This document shows, one piece after another, positions 31,403-39,991 of a DNA stretch of 64,000 nt; within the stretch, counting starts at the first letter, position 1; each line of letters begins with the position of its first letter. Both the position numbers and the translations under genes were made by a program. Under the pieces are notes generated by a model that was given only the letters and a program-made list of their open reading frames with translations, searched no databases and was not told the DNA's origin. Origin of the DNA: Paucibacter sp. KCTC 42545 (GTDB taxonomy: Bacteria; Pseudomonadota; Gammaproteobacteria; Burkholderiales; Burkholderiaceae_C); assembly GCF_001477625.1 (NCBI RefSeq), contig NZ_CP013692.1:2790001-2854000 (forward strand), in the 5' to 3' direction.

Positions 31403-31652
31403 TCCTGTCAGACATGTCTCCATAAAGCGCAAAGTTTGCACTCAGGGCAACCAGGCCATGGTCTCGCTCGAAGTCCTTGCATTGAAACCAAGGGTGGCCC
31501 ATTCGCACGCCAAGGGCTTTGGCCTCGTTTGAGCGCGCAATGGCGCAGCCATCATTGTTGGATAGGACTACGACGGGCCGGCCGACAAGGGACGGCCTGA
31601 AAACTCGTTCGCATGAGACATAGAAGTTGTTGCCGTCGACAAGCGCAAACAT
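31403..31652 (-). pseudogene. umuC: UmuC (DNA polymerase V catalytic subunit), N-terminal fragment
   Basis: About 83 codons from ATG 31652: [20 protein letters not shown], then [19 protein letters not shown], the Y-family polymerase opening with its metal-binding aspartate in DGNNFY. Normal UmuC is about 420 residues; the rest is lost at the IS fragment junction at 31402/31403. It sits 20 bases after umuD, so this was a umuDC operon. Confidence 0.9.
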
Positions 31653-31672
31653 AGACTTTCCGCACGCTGATC

Positions 31673-32137
31673 TTAGACACGCATCGACTTGATGGCCGTC
31701 GTGACGACACCCCAAACTTCGACCGTTTGGCCGTCACGGGGGAGGATGTCCGGGTAAGTCGGATTGGCTGCTTGGAGCTTCAGGTTGCTGCCTCGCTTCC
31801 AGAGTCGCTTAACAGTGAACTCGCCATCTACAACGGCGACCACGACATGCCCATGAGAAGGTTTGATAGCACGGTCTACGAGCACCACATCACCATCGTC
31901 GATACCAGCTTCACGCATGGATGCCCCACGCACGCGCATCATGAACGTGGCCTGTGGGTGCTTGATGAGCTCTTTGTTGAGGTCAATGCGCTCAACACCA
32001 TGGTCCTCTGCGGGCGAAGGAAAGCCGGCTTGGACTGAGCCGAGAAGGCCCTTCACCCATGCGCCATCTAAGGCGACAACGGCAATTGGTGCTTGTGGGC
32101 AATCTATCGAGGATGGCGCTTGCGGAATACTGTACAT
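31673..32137 (-). CDS. umuD: UmuD-like S24 protease, SOS mutagenesis subunit
   Basis: 154 residues from ATG 32137. Self-cleavage site in [12 protein letters not shown] (Ala-Gly), catalytic serine in [14 protein letters not shown] and lysine in [12 protein letters not shown], then the C-terminal [14 protein letters not shown]. Processed UmuD' normally pairs with UmuC; since umuC here is truncated, this protein could act only with another polymerase. A LexA box overlaps the start codon. The frame is open further upstream (to 32284), but without family similarity. Confidence 0.88.
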   Translation of the reverse strand: MYSIPQAPSSIDCPQAPIAVVALDGAWVKGLLGSVQAGFPSPAEDHGVERIDLNKELIKHPQATFMMRVRGASMREAGIDDGDVVLVDRAIKPSHGHVVVAVVDGEFTVKRLWKRGSNLKLQAANPTYPDILPRDGQTVEVWGVVTTAIKSMRV

Positions 32138-32145
32138 AAATACAG
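32130..32145. promoter_or_regulatory. LexA box at the umuD start
   Basis: CTGTACATAAATACAG fits CTGT-N8-ACAG exactly. It overlaps the proposed umuD ATG (32137), so either the mRNA is leaderless or nearly so, or translation starts further in. Confidence 0.85.
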
Positions 32146-32370
32146 TGTACGCCTGCTGGACACTTTTGAGACTTTTAGCCTGTCGCCGCAAAGGGGACTG
32201 CAAGGTGGCGAGGCCACCAATGTCAACAATGTGCCCGGAGCAGTCGCCCGGCGGGGCTTCTTGAGTCCTTCGCCCCGTCGGCAAGCGGTCGTTGACCAGC
32301 GTCAGCTTTCAGGACGTTAAAAAGCCCTCAATCGGCGCGCGTCAAATCGAAAGGTCTTCTGGCGCCACCG

Positions 32371-32469
32371 ATGCCGATTCAGCAGGTGCTTGCCATTGCG
32401 GCAGCGATTACTGCGCTTGTGGTCTTGCTGGCTTTGTTCCAGATCGGCCGCCTATTCAGACAAGTCTGA
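32371..32469 (+). CDS. Possible 32-residue single-membrane-segment peptide
   Basis: ATG at 32371 to TGA at 32469 encodes MPIQQVLAIAAAITALVVLL followed by ALFQIGRLFRQV: a hydrophobic helix with a basic end. No clear ribosome binding site. It could be a small membrane protein, the remnant of a longer gene, or chance. Confidence 0.25.
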   Translation: MPIQQVLAIAAAITALVVLLALFQIGRLFRQV

Positions 32470-32505
32470 CCATCCTCGCAAAAAACTCGCAGCGAGTGAA
32501 CTAGA

Positions 32506-33548
32506 TGTGAAGTTCCAATAGGTTGTATCGGGTGTTCACCCGGACTGGTTCTGAGAGACTGGAAATCGCCAAACCCCCAGTCAGCTCAGGAGGACAACCC
32601 AGATGAACATTCATAAGAATGCCCGATTGACCTACGTGCGTCGAATCGAAATGGTTCAGGACATCACATTGAGAGGCCAAACTGTGGCGCAAGCCGCAAA
32701 GGCTCATGGTGTCAGCGAGATGACGACCCGCAAGTGGCTTGGGCGCTACCTTGCTCAAGGCGAAGTCGCCCTGGTCGACAAGTCCTCAAGGCCGCAGAAG
32801 TCGCCCAGAGCGATTGAGCCGGGCAAGGCGCTTGCCATCGTTGAGTTGCGCCGCAAGTTCATGCTGCAAGCAAGCATTGCCTCCAGCCTGACCGTTTCCA
32901 AGGCCACCGTCAGCCGCGTCCTCAGACGAGCCGGCCTGTCCAAGCTCAGCGATCTACGTCCGCCTGAGCCTGTCGTGCGCTATGAACATGAAGCGCCTGG
33001 CGACCTGCTGCACATCGATACCAAGAAGCTCGGGCGTATTGAGCGACCCAGTCATCGCGTAACCGGCAACCGCGCAGACACGTTCGGCGGCGCAGGCTGG
33101 GAAGTCTTGTTTGTGGCCGTGGATGACCACGCCCGCATCGGGTTCACGCAGATTCACCCCGATGAGCGCAAGAGCAGCGCAGTGGCCTTCCTGCAGGCTT
33201 CAGTGAGCTACTACGCGGGGCTGGGTGTCACGGTGCGAGCGCTTCTCACGGACAACGGCTCGCCGTTCAGGTCGAAGGACTTCAAGCAGGCCTGCGCTGA
33301 GTTGAACATCAAACATCGCTTCACGCGGGCCTACCGTCCACAAACAAACGGCAAGGCCGAGCGGTTCATTCAATCGGCACTGCGAGAGTGGGCGTACAGC
33401 CAGACCTACCAGCACTCCCGCGACAGAACCAGCGCGCTGGCGCGATGGATTCATCACTACAACTGGCATCGACCGCATCACGGCATTGGATGCCGCCCGC
33501 CCATGTCCCGTCTTCCTGATTCAGGCAACAACGTCTTGACTCTTCACA
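32506..33548 (+). mobile_element. IS481-family insertion sequence, complete
   Basis: 1043 bases bounded by TGTGAAG at the left and CTTCACA at the right. Direct 6-base target duplication ACTAGA at 32500-32505 and 33549-33554. Contains one transposase gene. Confidence 0.88.
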
Positions 33549-33553
33549 ACTAG
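32603..33553 (+). CDS. IS481-family transposase
   Basis: 316 residues. N-terminal HTH (VAQAAKAHGVSEMTTRKWLG), DDE catalytic core with DLLHIDTKKLGRIE (first D), LLTDNGSPFRS (second D) and TNGKAERFIQSALREWAY (E). GGACAACCC-type purine stretch (AGGAGGACAACCCAG) before the ATG. The final stop codon TAG lies outside the element, in the right copy of the target duplication. Confidence 0.93.
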   Translation: MNIHKNARLTYVRRIEMVQDITLRGQTVAQAAKAHGVSEMTTRKWLGRYLAQGEVALVDKSSRPQKSPRAIEPGKALAIVELRRKFMLQASIASSLTVSKATVSRVLRRAGLSKLSDLRPPEPVVRYEHEAPGDLLHIDTKKLGRIERPSHRVTGNRADTFGGAGWEVLFVAVDDHARIGFTQIHPDERKSSAVAFLQASVSYYAGLGVTVRALLTDNGSPFRSKDFKQACAELNIKHRFTRAYRPQTNGKAERFIQSALREWAYSQTYQHSRDRTSALARWIHHYNWHRPHHGIGCRPPMSRLPDSGNNVLTLHN

Positions 33554-33554
33554 A

Positions 33555-33791
33555 TGAACCTGCACTACCGTCTGTACCACTGACAGGCGCGTTCTTGCGT
33601 ATACCGCAACCCTGGAGGTGACCCCATGCCAAAGCATGCGTGCTAGACGAAGTGGGGCATAGCAGCGCCTTAACCCGACTCCACTTCGGCTTTAGTGCGC
33701 AGGATGATCCGGCGCCACTTGTGCGGGGCAATGTCCCGGCCACCTCGGTTCGGCCTGGCCAAGCCATCTTGACATTGCGAAGAGCTCACAC
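33555..33791. other. Short region between IS481 element and tlpA-like gene
   Basis: No intact gene. The minus strand around 33762-33670 has a short frame ending GGRDIAPHKWRRIILRTKAE that looks protein-like and may be the tail of a lost gene; not identified. Confidence 0.35.
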
Positions 33792-34628
33792 CTAGCGGCG
33801 GCCCTGGTTCTGAATTTTTCGCAGAGCTATGTTCAAGGCCGCCGCGTTCAGTACGCCCATATGCGCATCGACCAAGTGGCCGTTTGCGTCGTAAAAGATG
33901 GTGGTGGGCAGGCCTCGTGAACCCAAAGCGGGTCCCAATGCAGAGGCGGGGTCTAGCAGCACGCCGTTCAAGGCAAAACGCTGCGAAGCAAGATAGGTCT
34001 GCACCGCGCTGGCCGACTCCCCCTGGTTGACGAAAACAAAGCTCAGCTCAGGATGCTTTACTTGGACCTGAGCCAGTAGTGGCATTTCTTGCCGGCAAGG
34101 GCCACACCAACTAGCCCAGAGATTCAGCACCATCGGCTTGCCCTGCGCTGCTTGGACAAGGCTCTTTGCAGGCCCGCCATCCAGGGCTTGGAACAGGCCC
34201 TCGCTTGGCCGGTCCGGCCGGGGGGCTTGAATGAAGCCGGTTGCAGTCAGCCAGAAAGTTGCCGCAGCCAGAGCAGCGGCCGCAAGTGTGGGCCTCAAGT
34301 TAGCTTGTCGACGCCCAATCCAGAGCAGAACGGCCGCCGCGGCAAACCATCCAACCATGGCGTTCCATCCACCATCGCGAATGTCGAGCAATGCCCAAGG
34401 GTTGGCCAAATAGGCCTGTGCATGTTGGGCCACGTAAGCCAGGCGAGCCAACAACAACCCGAAGAAGGCCGAGTTCAGAAGCGCGTCGCCAGCCAACTTG
34501 CGCAGACTTGGCCCGTCCGCCTGACGCCGCAGCAGCAACTGAGTTATCCCGAGCGCAAGTAGCGCGGCCAGCAGTATCAACACTGGCGAAAGTGGAATCG
34601 CCAGGAGACCGAGTGCGACGGATTGCAT
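33792..34628 (-). CDS. TlpA-type thioredoxin-fold protein with multi-pass N-terminal membrane region
   Basis: 278 residues. Residues 1-135 hold about four membrane segments and a RDGGWNAMVGWF motif reminiscent of prolipoprotein diacylglyceryl transferase. Residues about 145-278 form a periplasmic thioredoxin fold with active site WCGPC (174-178) and cis-proline in RGLPTTIFYD. Probable role is thiol reduction or disulfide exchange in the periplasm, for example in cytochrome assembly or sulfur handling. Followed upstream on the same strand by an ArsR-type gene and the sigma-54 activator. Confidence 0.8.
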   Translation of the reverse strand: MQSVALGLLAIPLSPVLILLAALLALGITQLLLRRQADGPSLRKLAGDALLNSAFFGLLLARLAYVAQHAQAYLANPWALLDIRDGGWNAMVGWFAAAAVLLWIGRRQANLRPTLAAAALAAATFWLTATGFIQAPRPDRPSEGLFQALDGGPAKSLVQAAQGKPMVLNLWASWCGPCRQEMPLLAQVQVKHPELSFVFVNQGESASAVQTYLASQRFALNGVLLDPASALGPALGSRGLPTTIFYDANGHLVDAHMGVLNAAALNIALRKIQNQGRR

Positions 34629-34779
34629 GGAGCTTTCAGTTCAGTTTGGCTTCGTATCGGCAGCGGAGCAGATGCTCTTCTCCCCTTCCCGGCGCAGGCA
34701 AAGCAAAGAGCCTGTAGGCAATGAACCTGAGCAAGCTAGCGGCTTTGCTGCAGCAATCAAACAAGGCCTGGCCTTGCCT

Positions 34780-35181
34780 TTAGCGAGCTACAGCCGGCAT
34801 CAAGCGTTCCTTGGTGTCAATTTCGGTCTCAGGGTCGAGTTCGGCCGCCACTTGGGTGCAGACCGCCCGGCACAGCGTGGCGACCCGGTCGCTTTGCAGT
34901 TTGTAATAAATTTGGGTGCCTTCACGGCGTTTGGACAGCACGCCACTGCGGTACAGCGTCGACAGGTGCTGCGACATATTCGGCTGTGTGGTGTCAATTT
35001 CGCTCAACAACTCGGAAACATTCTTCTCGCCATGGCAGACCGCGCTGATGATCTTCAGCCGAATCGGTGTGGACAGGAGTGAAAACAGTTCAGCAACCGA
35101 TTCAAAAACCTTGTCTTCGGTTTTGCGCGGATCCATGATTTTCTGTTGTTCTGGTCGGCGCATCATTGTATTTGCATTCAC
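34780..35181 (-). CDS. ArsR/SmtB-family transcriptional regulator
   Basis: 133 residues from ATG 35181; a start at 35136 (MDPRKTEDKVFESVAELF) is equally likely because family similarity begins there. Winged-helix motif TTQPNMSQHLSTLYRSGVLS and wing KRREGTQIYYKLQSD. It lacks the ELCVCDL metal site of ArsR. Instead it has Cys49 in helix 2 and Cys104/Cys108 in the last helix, an arrangement more like thiol- or sulfide-sensing relatives (BigR/SqrR); that is inference. Probably controls the adjacent thioredoxin gene. Confidence 0.82.
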   Translation of the reverse strand: MNANTMMRRPEQQKIMDPRKTEDKVFESVAELFSLLSTPIRLKIISAVCHGEKNVSELLSEIDTTQPNMSQHLSTLYRSGVLSKRREGTQIYYKLQSDRVATLCRAVCTQVAAELDPETEIDTKERLMPAVAR

Positions 35182-35455
35182 CGATATAGCTGCCAGGGAG
35201 CTATTGAGTGCTCACTTGAATTTGTAAAACCCCTTGTTAACACTGCGGCCTCGGCCGTTGACTCCTCCAGGAGCATGCCGAAGATTCACTTCGATGTTGC
35301 ATTGCTCGACCATGCCAAGCAGGGCCCACACCGCCTTGACGCACGCCATCGGTCGGTAAACGCCCGAGGTGTACTGGCCGACTTTCGGACAACGTAAACG
35401 GGACAGCGACACTCCTTGATCAAGCGCTGAGCCAGGGCTATACCCGCACCAGACC
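35182..35455. other. Intergenic region between ArsR-type gene and sigma-54 activator
   Basis: About 270 bases, no recognisable gene. Presumably contains the ArsR-type gene's promoter and the 3' end of the activator transcript. Confidence 0.4.
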
Positions 35456-36781
35456 TCAGGAGTCAGCGTCCAATCTAGCTAGCCGCCGGTACAGCGTTCG
35501 AACGCTGACGCCCAGCTCTGCCGCTAGGTCGTCGCGGCTACCGCCATGCCGCTGTAAGGCGGCGCGTAGGGTCTCGTCTTCGAGCTGACGCAGCTTGCGA
35601 CCATTAGTTGCCGCTTGCGGCGCGCAACACGAACCGCCGCCAGCAGTTGCGCCCACTTGCAAGGCAGCCAGAATGGTGAGCGCATCGATTTGCTCACCGT
35701 CACTGAGTAGCGCTGCGCGCTCCAGCACATTGCGCAACTCTCGCACATTGCCTGGGAAAGCGTAGTCAGCCAGCACACGCTGTGCCCCGGGTCCTAAAAC
35801 TAGCTTGCGGCCGGCAGCAACACGGGCTAGCAATGACTCCGCCAGCAAGGGAATGTCTGCCCCCCGCTCGCGCAGCGGTGGCAAATGGATAGGAAAGGTG
35901 CTGAGCCGGTAGAACAGATCCTGCCGAAAGCGCCCATCAGCCACCATCGCGGCGAGGTCACGGTGAGTGGCCGAAACCAAGCGCACATCAGCGTGTCGCA
36001 AGTCGGTGCTGCCGACGCGGCGATAGGTGCCACTCTCCAGAAAGCGCAGCAGTTTGACCTGCATGGTCAGTGGAATATCGCCCACCTCATCGAGGAACAA
36101 GGTGCCGCCGCTTGCCGCCTCGACCAGGCCCGCCTTGACGCCATGGGCGCCGGTGAAGGCCCCCTTTTCGTGACCGAACAACTCACTCTCGAAAAGGGCA
36201 TCGGGCAGGCTGGCGCAATCGACCACAACCAGGGGCTTGGCCGCCCGCACGCTGGCGTCGTGAACCGCGCGGGCCACCAGCTCCTTGCCGGTACCAGATT
36301 CACCGAGCAGCAGCACACTGGCTGGCGAGGGGCCAACCCGTGCGACCAAGCCCAGCATGTGCTGAAACGACGGTGAACGCCCCACCAAGCCCTCGGACGC
36401 AGGCACACCGCGCGCCACCGGCAGCGACTCCATCTTTTCAGCAAAGTAGACCTGCCGCCCGCTGGCATCTCGCAGGGGTGACAGCTCAATGTTCACATAG
36501 GCTTCGCCTTGCGGCGTATGGTGCAGATGCAATACACGCTCGCGGCGGCCACTGGTGCGCGCACGGGCCAATGGACAGGACTCACCGGCTTGGTCACAGG
36601 GCACGCTGATGCCATGCGAGACCTCATAACAGTGACGGCCGATCACCGAGTTGTGGGGGCTGAAGCGCTGTCGGTAGGCCAGATTGGCCGCCACGATGCG
36701 GTATTGATCGTCGAGCAGGATATGTGGCTCGGGCATCTCTTCCAAAAAAGACAGCAACTCGAATGGCGCACCTGCCGGCAC
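35456..36781 (-). CDS. Sigma-54-dependent activator with cysteine-bearing PAS domain
   Basis: 441 residues. PAS domain about 10-120 with Cys51, Cys62 and Cys69 and His56 ([21 protein letters not shown]), which could hold an iron-sulfur cluster, heme or a thiol switch. AAA+ domain with Walker [16 protein letters not shown], the sigma-54 contact motif [17 protein letters not shown] and [21 protein letters not shown] (split here as FRQDLFYRL). C-terminal Fis-type HTH ([19 protein letters not shown]). It faces away from the cyd operon, whose promoter is a sigma-54 site, so it most likely activates that operon. Confidence 0.9.
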   Translation of the reverse strand: MPAGAPFELLSFLEEMPEPHILLDDQYRIVAANLAYRQRFSPHNSVIGRHCYEVSHGISVPCDQAGESCPLARARTSGRRERVLHLHHTPQGEAYVNIELSPLRDASGRQVYFAEKMESLPVARGVPASEGLVGRSPSFQHMLGLVARVGPSPASVLLLGESGTGKELVARAVHDASVRAAKPLVVVDCASLPDALFESELFGHEKGAFTGAHGVKAGLVEAASGGTLFLDEVGDIPLTMQVKLLRFLESGTYRRVGSTDLRHADVRLVSATHRDLAAMVADGRFRQDLFYRLSTFPIHLPPLRERGADIPLLAESLLARVAAGRKLVLGPGAQRVLADYAFPGNVRELRNVLERAALLSDGEQIDALTILAALQVGATAGGGSCCAPQAATNGRKLRQLEDETLRAALQRHGGSRDDLAAELGVSVRTLYRRLARLDADS

Positions 36782-36867
36782 CGTTGGCGTAGTGAACTTG
36801 TCTATGGCGTTCTCCCTGAGTTGGCAGCAACTGTCTTTGCGCTCGACCCGGACGTCGACCGATCAAG

Positions 36868-36901
36868 TGCCACAAATGTCAGTTAACTGCCATTTGTGGC
36901 A
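36868..36901. promoter_or_regulatory. Probable upstream activator site for the sigma-54 regulator
   Basis: Perfect 11-base inverted repeat TGCCACAAATG / CATTTGTGGCA around a 12-base centre containing GTTAAC. An overlapping second repeat, ACTGCCA-TTTG-TGGCAGT, uses the right arm. It lies about 120 bases upstream of the sigma-54 promoter, the usual distance for enhancer binding. Confidence 0.75.
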
Positions 36902-37001
36902 GTTGTCAATTCAGCAATTCTGGCAGAAGCGCTTGATCCCACGATGCGCCTCTATGGGTAAAGCACTCTCTGTGAGCGGGCTTTTCCACGAGGCGATGGG
37001 G

Positions 37002-37017
37002 TGGCATGGCACTTGCG
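37002..37017 (+). promoter_or_regulatory. Sigma-54 promoter of the cyd operon
   Basis: TGGCATG, four bases, TTGCG: near-perfect match to TGGCACG-N4-TTGC[AT], with GG at 37003 and GC at 37015 in the required 12-base register. Transcription would start near 37027-37029, right at the cydP start codon. Confidence 0.85.
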
Positions 37018-37028
37018 AATGGGAAGGC

Positions 37029-37211
37029 ATGAAGCACCAGTCATTGACCCATCACCTCGCCCTAGCAATTGCCATCAAGTTGTTGGCACTGTTGCTGATT
37101 TGGGGCCTTTTCGTGCGCCCGCTTCGGGTCGCAACTGATCCACAGCGTACTGCTGCTCACCTAGCTGGAACTGCTGCTTCCGCATTTCCCGCTTCTGGAG
37201 CTCAGCCATGA
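37029..37211 (+). CDS. cydP: Cytochrome oxidase small subunit CydP
   Basis: 60 residues: MKHQSLTHHLALAIAIKLLA followed by LLLIWGLFVRPLRVATD, the short membrane helix and FVRPxRV end typical of CydP, found before cydA in betaproteobacteria and others. An Ala/Pro-rich tail follows. Its stop overlaps the cydA ATG (ATGA). The ATG sits almost on the predicted sigma-54 transcription start, so translation is leaderless or begins slightly downstream. Confidence 0.82.
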   Translation: MKHQSLTHHLALAIAIKLLALLLIWGLFVRPLRVATDPQRTAAHLAGTAASAFPASGAQP

Positions 37212-38764
37212 TTTCTGAACAACTCGTCGATCTCTCTCGGCTGCAGTTCGCCGCCACTGCGATGTACCACTTCCTGTTCGTGCCATTGACCCTGGGCATG
37301 GTTTGGCTGCTGGTGATCATGGAGACGGTCTACGTGATGACCGGCAAGGCAGTGTGGAAGGATATGACCCGTTTCTGGGGCAAGCTCTTTGGCATCAACT
37401 TCGCCCTTGGCGTCACCACCGGCATCACGCTCGAATTCCAGTTCGGTACCAACTGGGCCTACTACTCGCACTACGTCGGCGACATCTTCGGCGCGCCATT
37501 GGCTATTGAAGGCCTCATGGCCTTCTTCCTCGAAAGCACCTTCATCGGCCTGTTCTTCTTCGGCTGGGATCGCCTCAGCAAGACTCAGCATCTATTGGTC
37601 ACTACCTTGATGGCAGTCGGCACAAATCTATCGGCACTGTGGATTTTGATCGCTAACGGTTGGATGCAAAACCCTGTCGGCGCTGAGTTCAACTGGCAGA
37701 CCATGCGCATGGAGATGGTGGATTTCTGGGCCATCGTTTTCAACCCCGATGCGCAAGCCAAGTTCGTGCATACGGTGTCGGCCGGCTATGTGACCGGTGC
37801 CATGTTTGTGCTGTCCATCTCCAGTTGGTACTTGCTGCGCGGACGCGATGTTGAGTTTGCGAAGCGCAGTTTCCGTGTTGCAGCTGCTTTCGGGCTGGCC
37901 AGCGTTTGTTCGGTCATCGTGCTTGGCGATGAAAGCGGCTACACCGTTGGCGAGGCCCAGCAGACCAAGATGGCGGCCATGGAGGCCATGTGGGAAACCG
38001 AGACTGCGCCGGCCAGCTTCAATGTGATCGCAGGCATCAACGAAGCCGAGCAAAAGAACGACTGGGCACTCGAAGTGCCTTATGTGATGGGCATGATCGG
38101 CACCCGCTCGCTCAGCAAGCAGATCCCCGGCATCCATGACATCAAAGCCCGCAATCGCGAACGCATTGTGAATGGCATCAGTGCCGTGATCGCGCTGGAA
38201 ACGCTGCGCAAGCACCGCGACGACCTCCAGGCACGCCAAACACTCGAACTCACCAAGGGTGACCTCGGCTTCGGCCTGCTGCTGAAGAAATACACCCGTG
38301 ACGTCAGCCAAGCCACGCCGGCCATGATTGACAAGGCCATGAACGACACCGTGCCGCGAGTAACGCCCATGTTCTGGAGCTTTCGCATCATGGTTGGCTT
38401 AGGTTTTGCCATGTTGCTGCTCTTCGGCTTAGCTTTTTGGAGCACCCTGAAGAGCGAATGCCGTGCCCGTCCCTGGCTGCTGCGCTGGGCCGTGCTGATG
38501 TTGCCTGCGCCGTGGATTGCCTGCGAGCTGGGCTGGTTTGTGGCCGAGTACGGTCGCCAGCCTTGGACCATCTACGGCGTACTGCCCACCCATCTGAGTG
38601 TGTCGACGCTCAGCGTTCAGAGCCTGTACGGCTCGCTGGCTGGCTTCGTTGGGTTTTACACCGTGCTGCTGATCATCGAGGTCTATCTGATGATCAAGTT
38701 CGCTCGGCAGGGGCCGGGTAGCTTGGGCACTGGCCGCTACCAATTCGAACCGACTCACGCCTGA
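37208..38764 (+). CDS. cydA: Cytochrome bd ubiquinol oxidase subunit I
   Basis: 518 residues, about nine membrane segments. High-affinity terminal oxidase reducing O2 with quinol. Heme b595 ligand in AMYHFLFVPLTLGM (His21), GITLEFQFGTNW, the Q-loop (about 250-380, long E. coli-like form including KQIPGIHD) and GRQPWTIYGVLPTHLSVS in the quinol/heme region. Length close to E. coli CydA (522). Second gene of the operon. Confidence 0.97.
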   Translation: MISEQLVDLSRLQFAATAMYHFLFVPLTLGMVWLLVIMETVYVMTGKAVWKDMTRFWGKLFGINFALGVTTGITLEFQFGTNWAYYSHYVGDIFGAPLAIEGLMAFFLESTFIGLFFFGWDRLSKTQHLLVTTLMAVGTNLSALWILIANGWMQNPVGAEFNWQTMRMEMVDFWAIVFNPDAQAKFVHTVSAGYVTGAMFVLSISSWYLLRGRDVEFAKRSFRVAAAFGLASVCSVIVLGDESGYTVGEAQQTKMAAMEAMWETETAPASFNVIAGINEAEQKNDWALEVPYVMGMIGTRSLSKQIPGIHDIKARNRERIVNGISAVIALETLRKHRDDLQARQTLELTKGDLGFGLLLKKYTRDVSQATPAMIDKAMNDTVPRVTPMFWSFRIMVGLGFAMLLLFGLAFWSTLKSECRARPWLLRWAVLMLPAPWIACELGWFVAEYGRQPWTIYGVLPTHLSVSTLSVQSLYGSLAGFVGFYTVLLIIEVYLMIKFARQGPGSLGTGRYQFEPTHA

Positions 38765-38774
38765 GGAGAGCGTC

Positions 38775-39917
38775 ATGATGGATTACCCCACTCTCAAGCT
38801 GATTTGGTGGCTCTTGGTCGGCGTGCTGCTGATCGGCTTTGCCGTGATGGACGGGCACGATATGGGCGTTGGCACGTTGCTGCCCTTCGTCGGGCGCGGC
38901 GATGAGGAGCGCCGTGTCGTCATCAACACCGTTGGACCGCATTGGGACGGCAACCAGGTCTGGTTCATCACCGGCGGCGGCGCCATCTTTGCCGCCTGGC
39001 CGCTGGTCTATGCGACGGCTTTCAGCGGCTTCTATTGGGCCATGCTACTGGTGCTGTGGGCCCTGTTCTTCCGACCGGTCGGTTTTGACTATCGCAGCAA
39101 GATCCAAAACAGCACTTGGCGCAAAACCTGGGACTGGGGCTTGTTTGTCGGAGGCAGCGTGCCACCGCTGATCTTCGGCGTGGCTTTCGGTAACTTGCTG
39201 CAAGGCGTGCCATTTGAGTTCGACGACTATCTGGTGTCCACCTATAGCGGAAGCTTCTGGCAATTGCTCAATCCCTTTGCGCTGCTGGCCGGCGTGGTTT
39301 CGAGTGCAATGATCACCATGCACGGCGGCATCTATCTGGCCCATCGAACCGAAGGCGAGATTCAGGCCCGCGCCAAGCGCAGCGCCAGCGGCGCGGCCTT
39401 GTTCATGGTCTTGGCATTCTTGGCGGCTGGTTTGTGGCTGCGCTTTGGTGGCATCGAGGGCTACGTGATCACCTCGGTGATTGATCCCTCTGCTTTGCCC
39501 GATCCCTTGGCCAAGACCGTGGTGCGGAGCGCCGATGCCTGGTGGGGCAACTACCGGCTTTGGCCTGCGCTGTGGACATTGCCGGCCTTGGGTCTTGCTG
39601 GCCCGTTGCTGGCCACCGCGCTGCTGCATGCTGGGCGGACCCTGTCTGCCTTTGTGGTCTCGTCCCTGGCTTTAGCCGGCGTGATCGGCACTGCCGGGGG
39701 CGCCATGTTCCCCTTCCTCATGCCCTCATCCAGCATGCCTGCGGCGAGCCTGACCGTCTGGGACAGCGTATCCAGCCACCTCACACTGAGCATCATGTTC
39801 TGGGCCACGCTGATCTTCATGCCCTTGATCGTGATCTACACCAGTTGGGCCTACCGTGTGATGCGCGGCAAGGTGACGGTGGCTCACATTCGAGCCAATA
39901 GCCACAGCGCATATTGA
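38775..39917 (+). CDS. cydB: Cytochrome bd ubiquinol oxidase subunit II
   Basis: 380 residues, about eight to nine membrane segments. Begins LIWWLLVGVLLIGFAVMDGH with the conserved DGxDMG-type DGHDMGVGTLLPF, then VGPHWDGNQVWFITGGGA and ALFFRPVGFDYRSKI. Starts 10 bases after cydA, preceded by GAGGAGAGCGTC. Confidence 0.96.
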   Translation: MMDYPTLKLIWWLLVGVLLIGFAVMDGHDMGVGTLLPFVGRGDEERRVVINTVGPHWDGNQVWFITGGGAIFAAWPLVYATAFSGFYWAMLLVLWALFFRPVGFDYRSKIQNSTWRKTWDWGLFVGGSVPPLIFGVAFGNLLQGVPFEFDDYLVSTYSGSFWQLLNPFALLAGVVSSAMITMHGGIYLAHRTEGEIQARAKRSASGAALFMVLAFLAAGLWLRFGGIEGYVITSVIDPSALPDPLAKTVVRSADAWWGNYRLWPALWTLPALGLAGPLLATALLHAGRTLSAFVVSSLALAGVIGTAGGAMFPFLMPSSSMPAASLTVWDSVSSHLTLSIMFWATLIFMPLIVIYTSWAYRVMRGKVTVAHIRANSHSAY

Positions 39918-39991
39918 ACTTTTTGTTTCGAAGGCTTGTACGGCGCAATCTGCGCTGCAAGCCTTGAAGAACGCCCCACCAGGAGTCCCGC

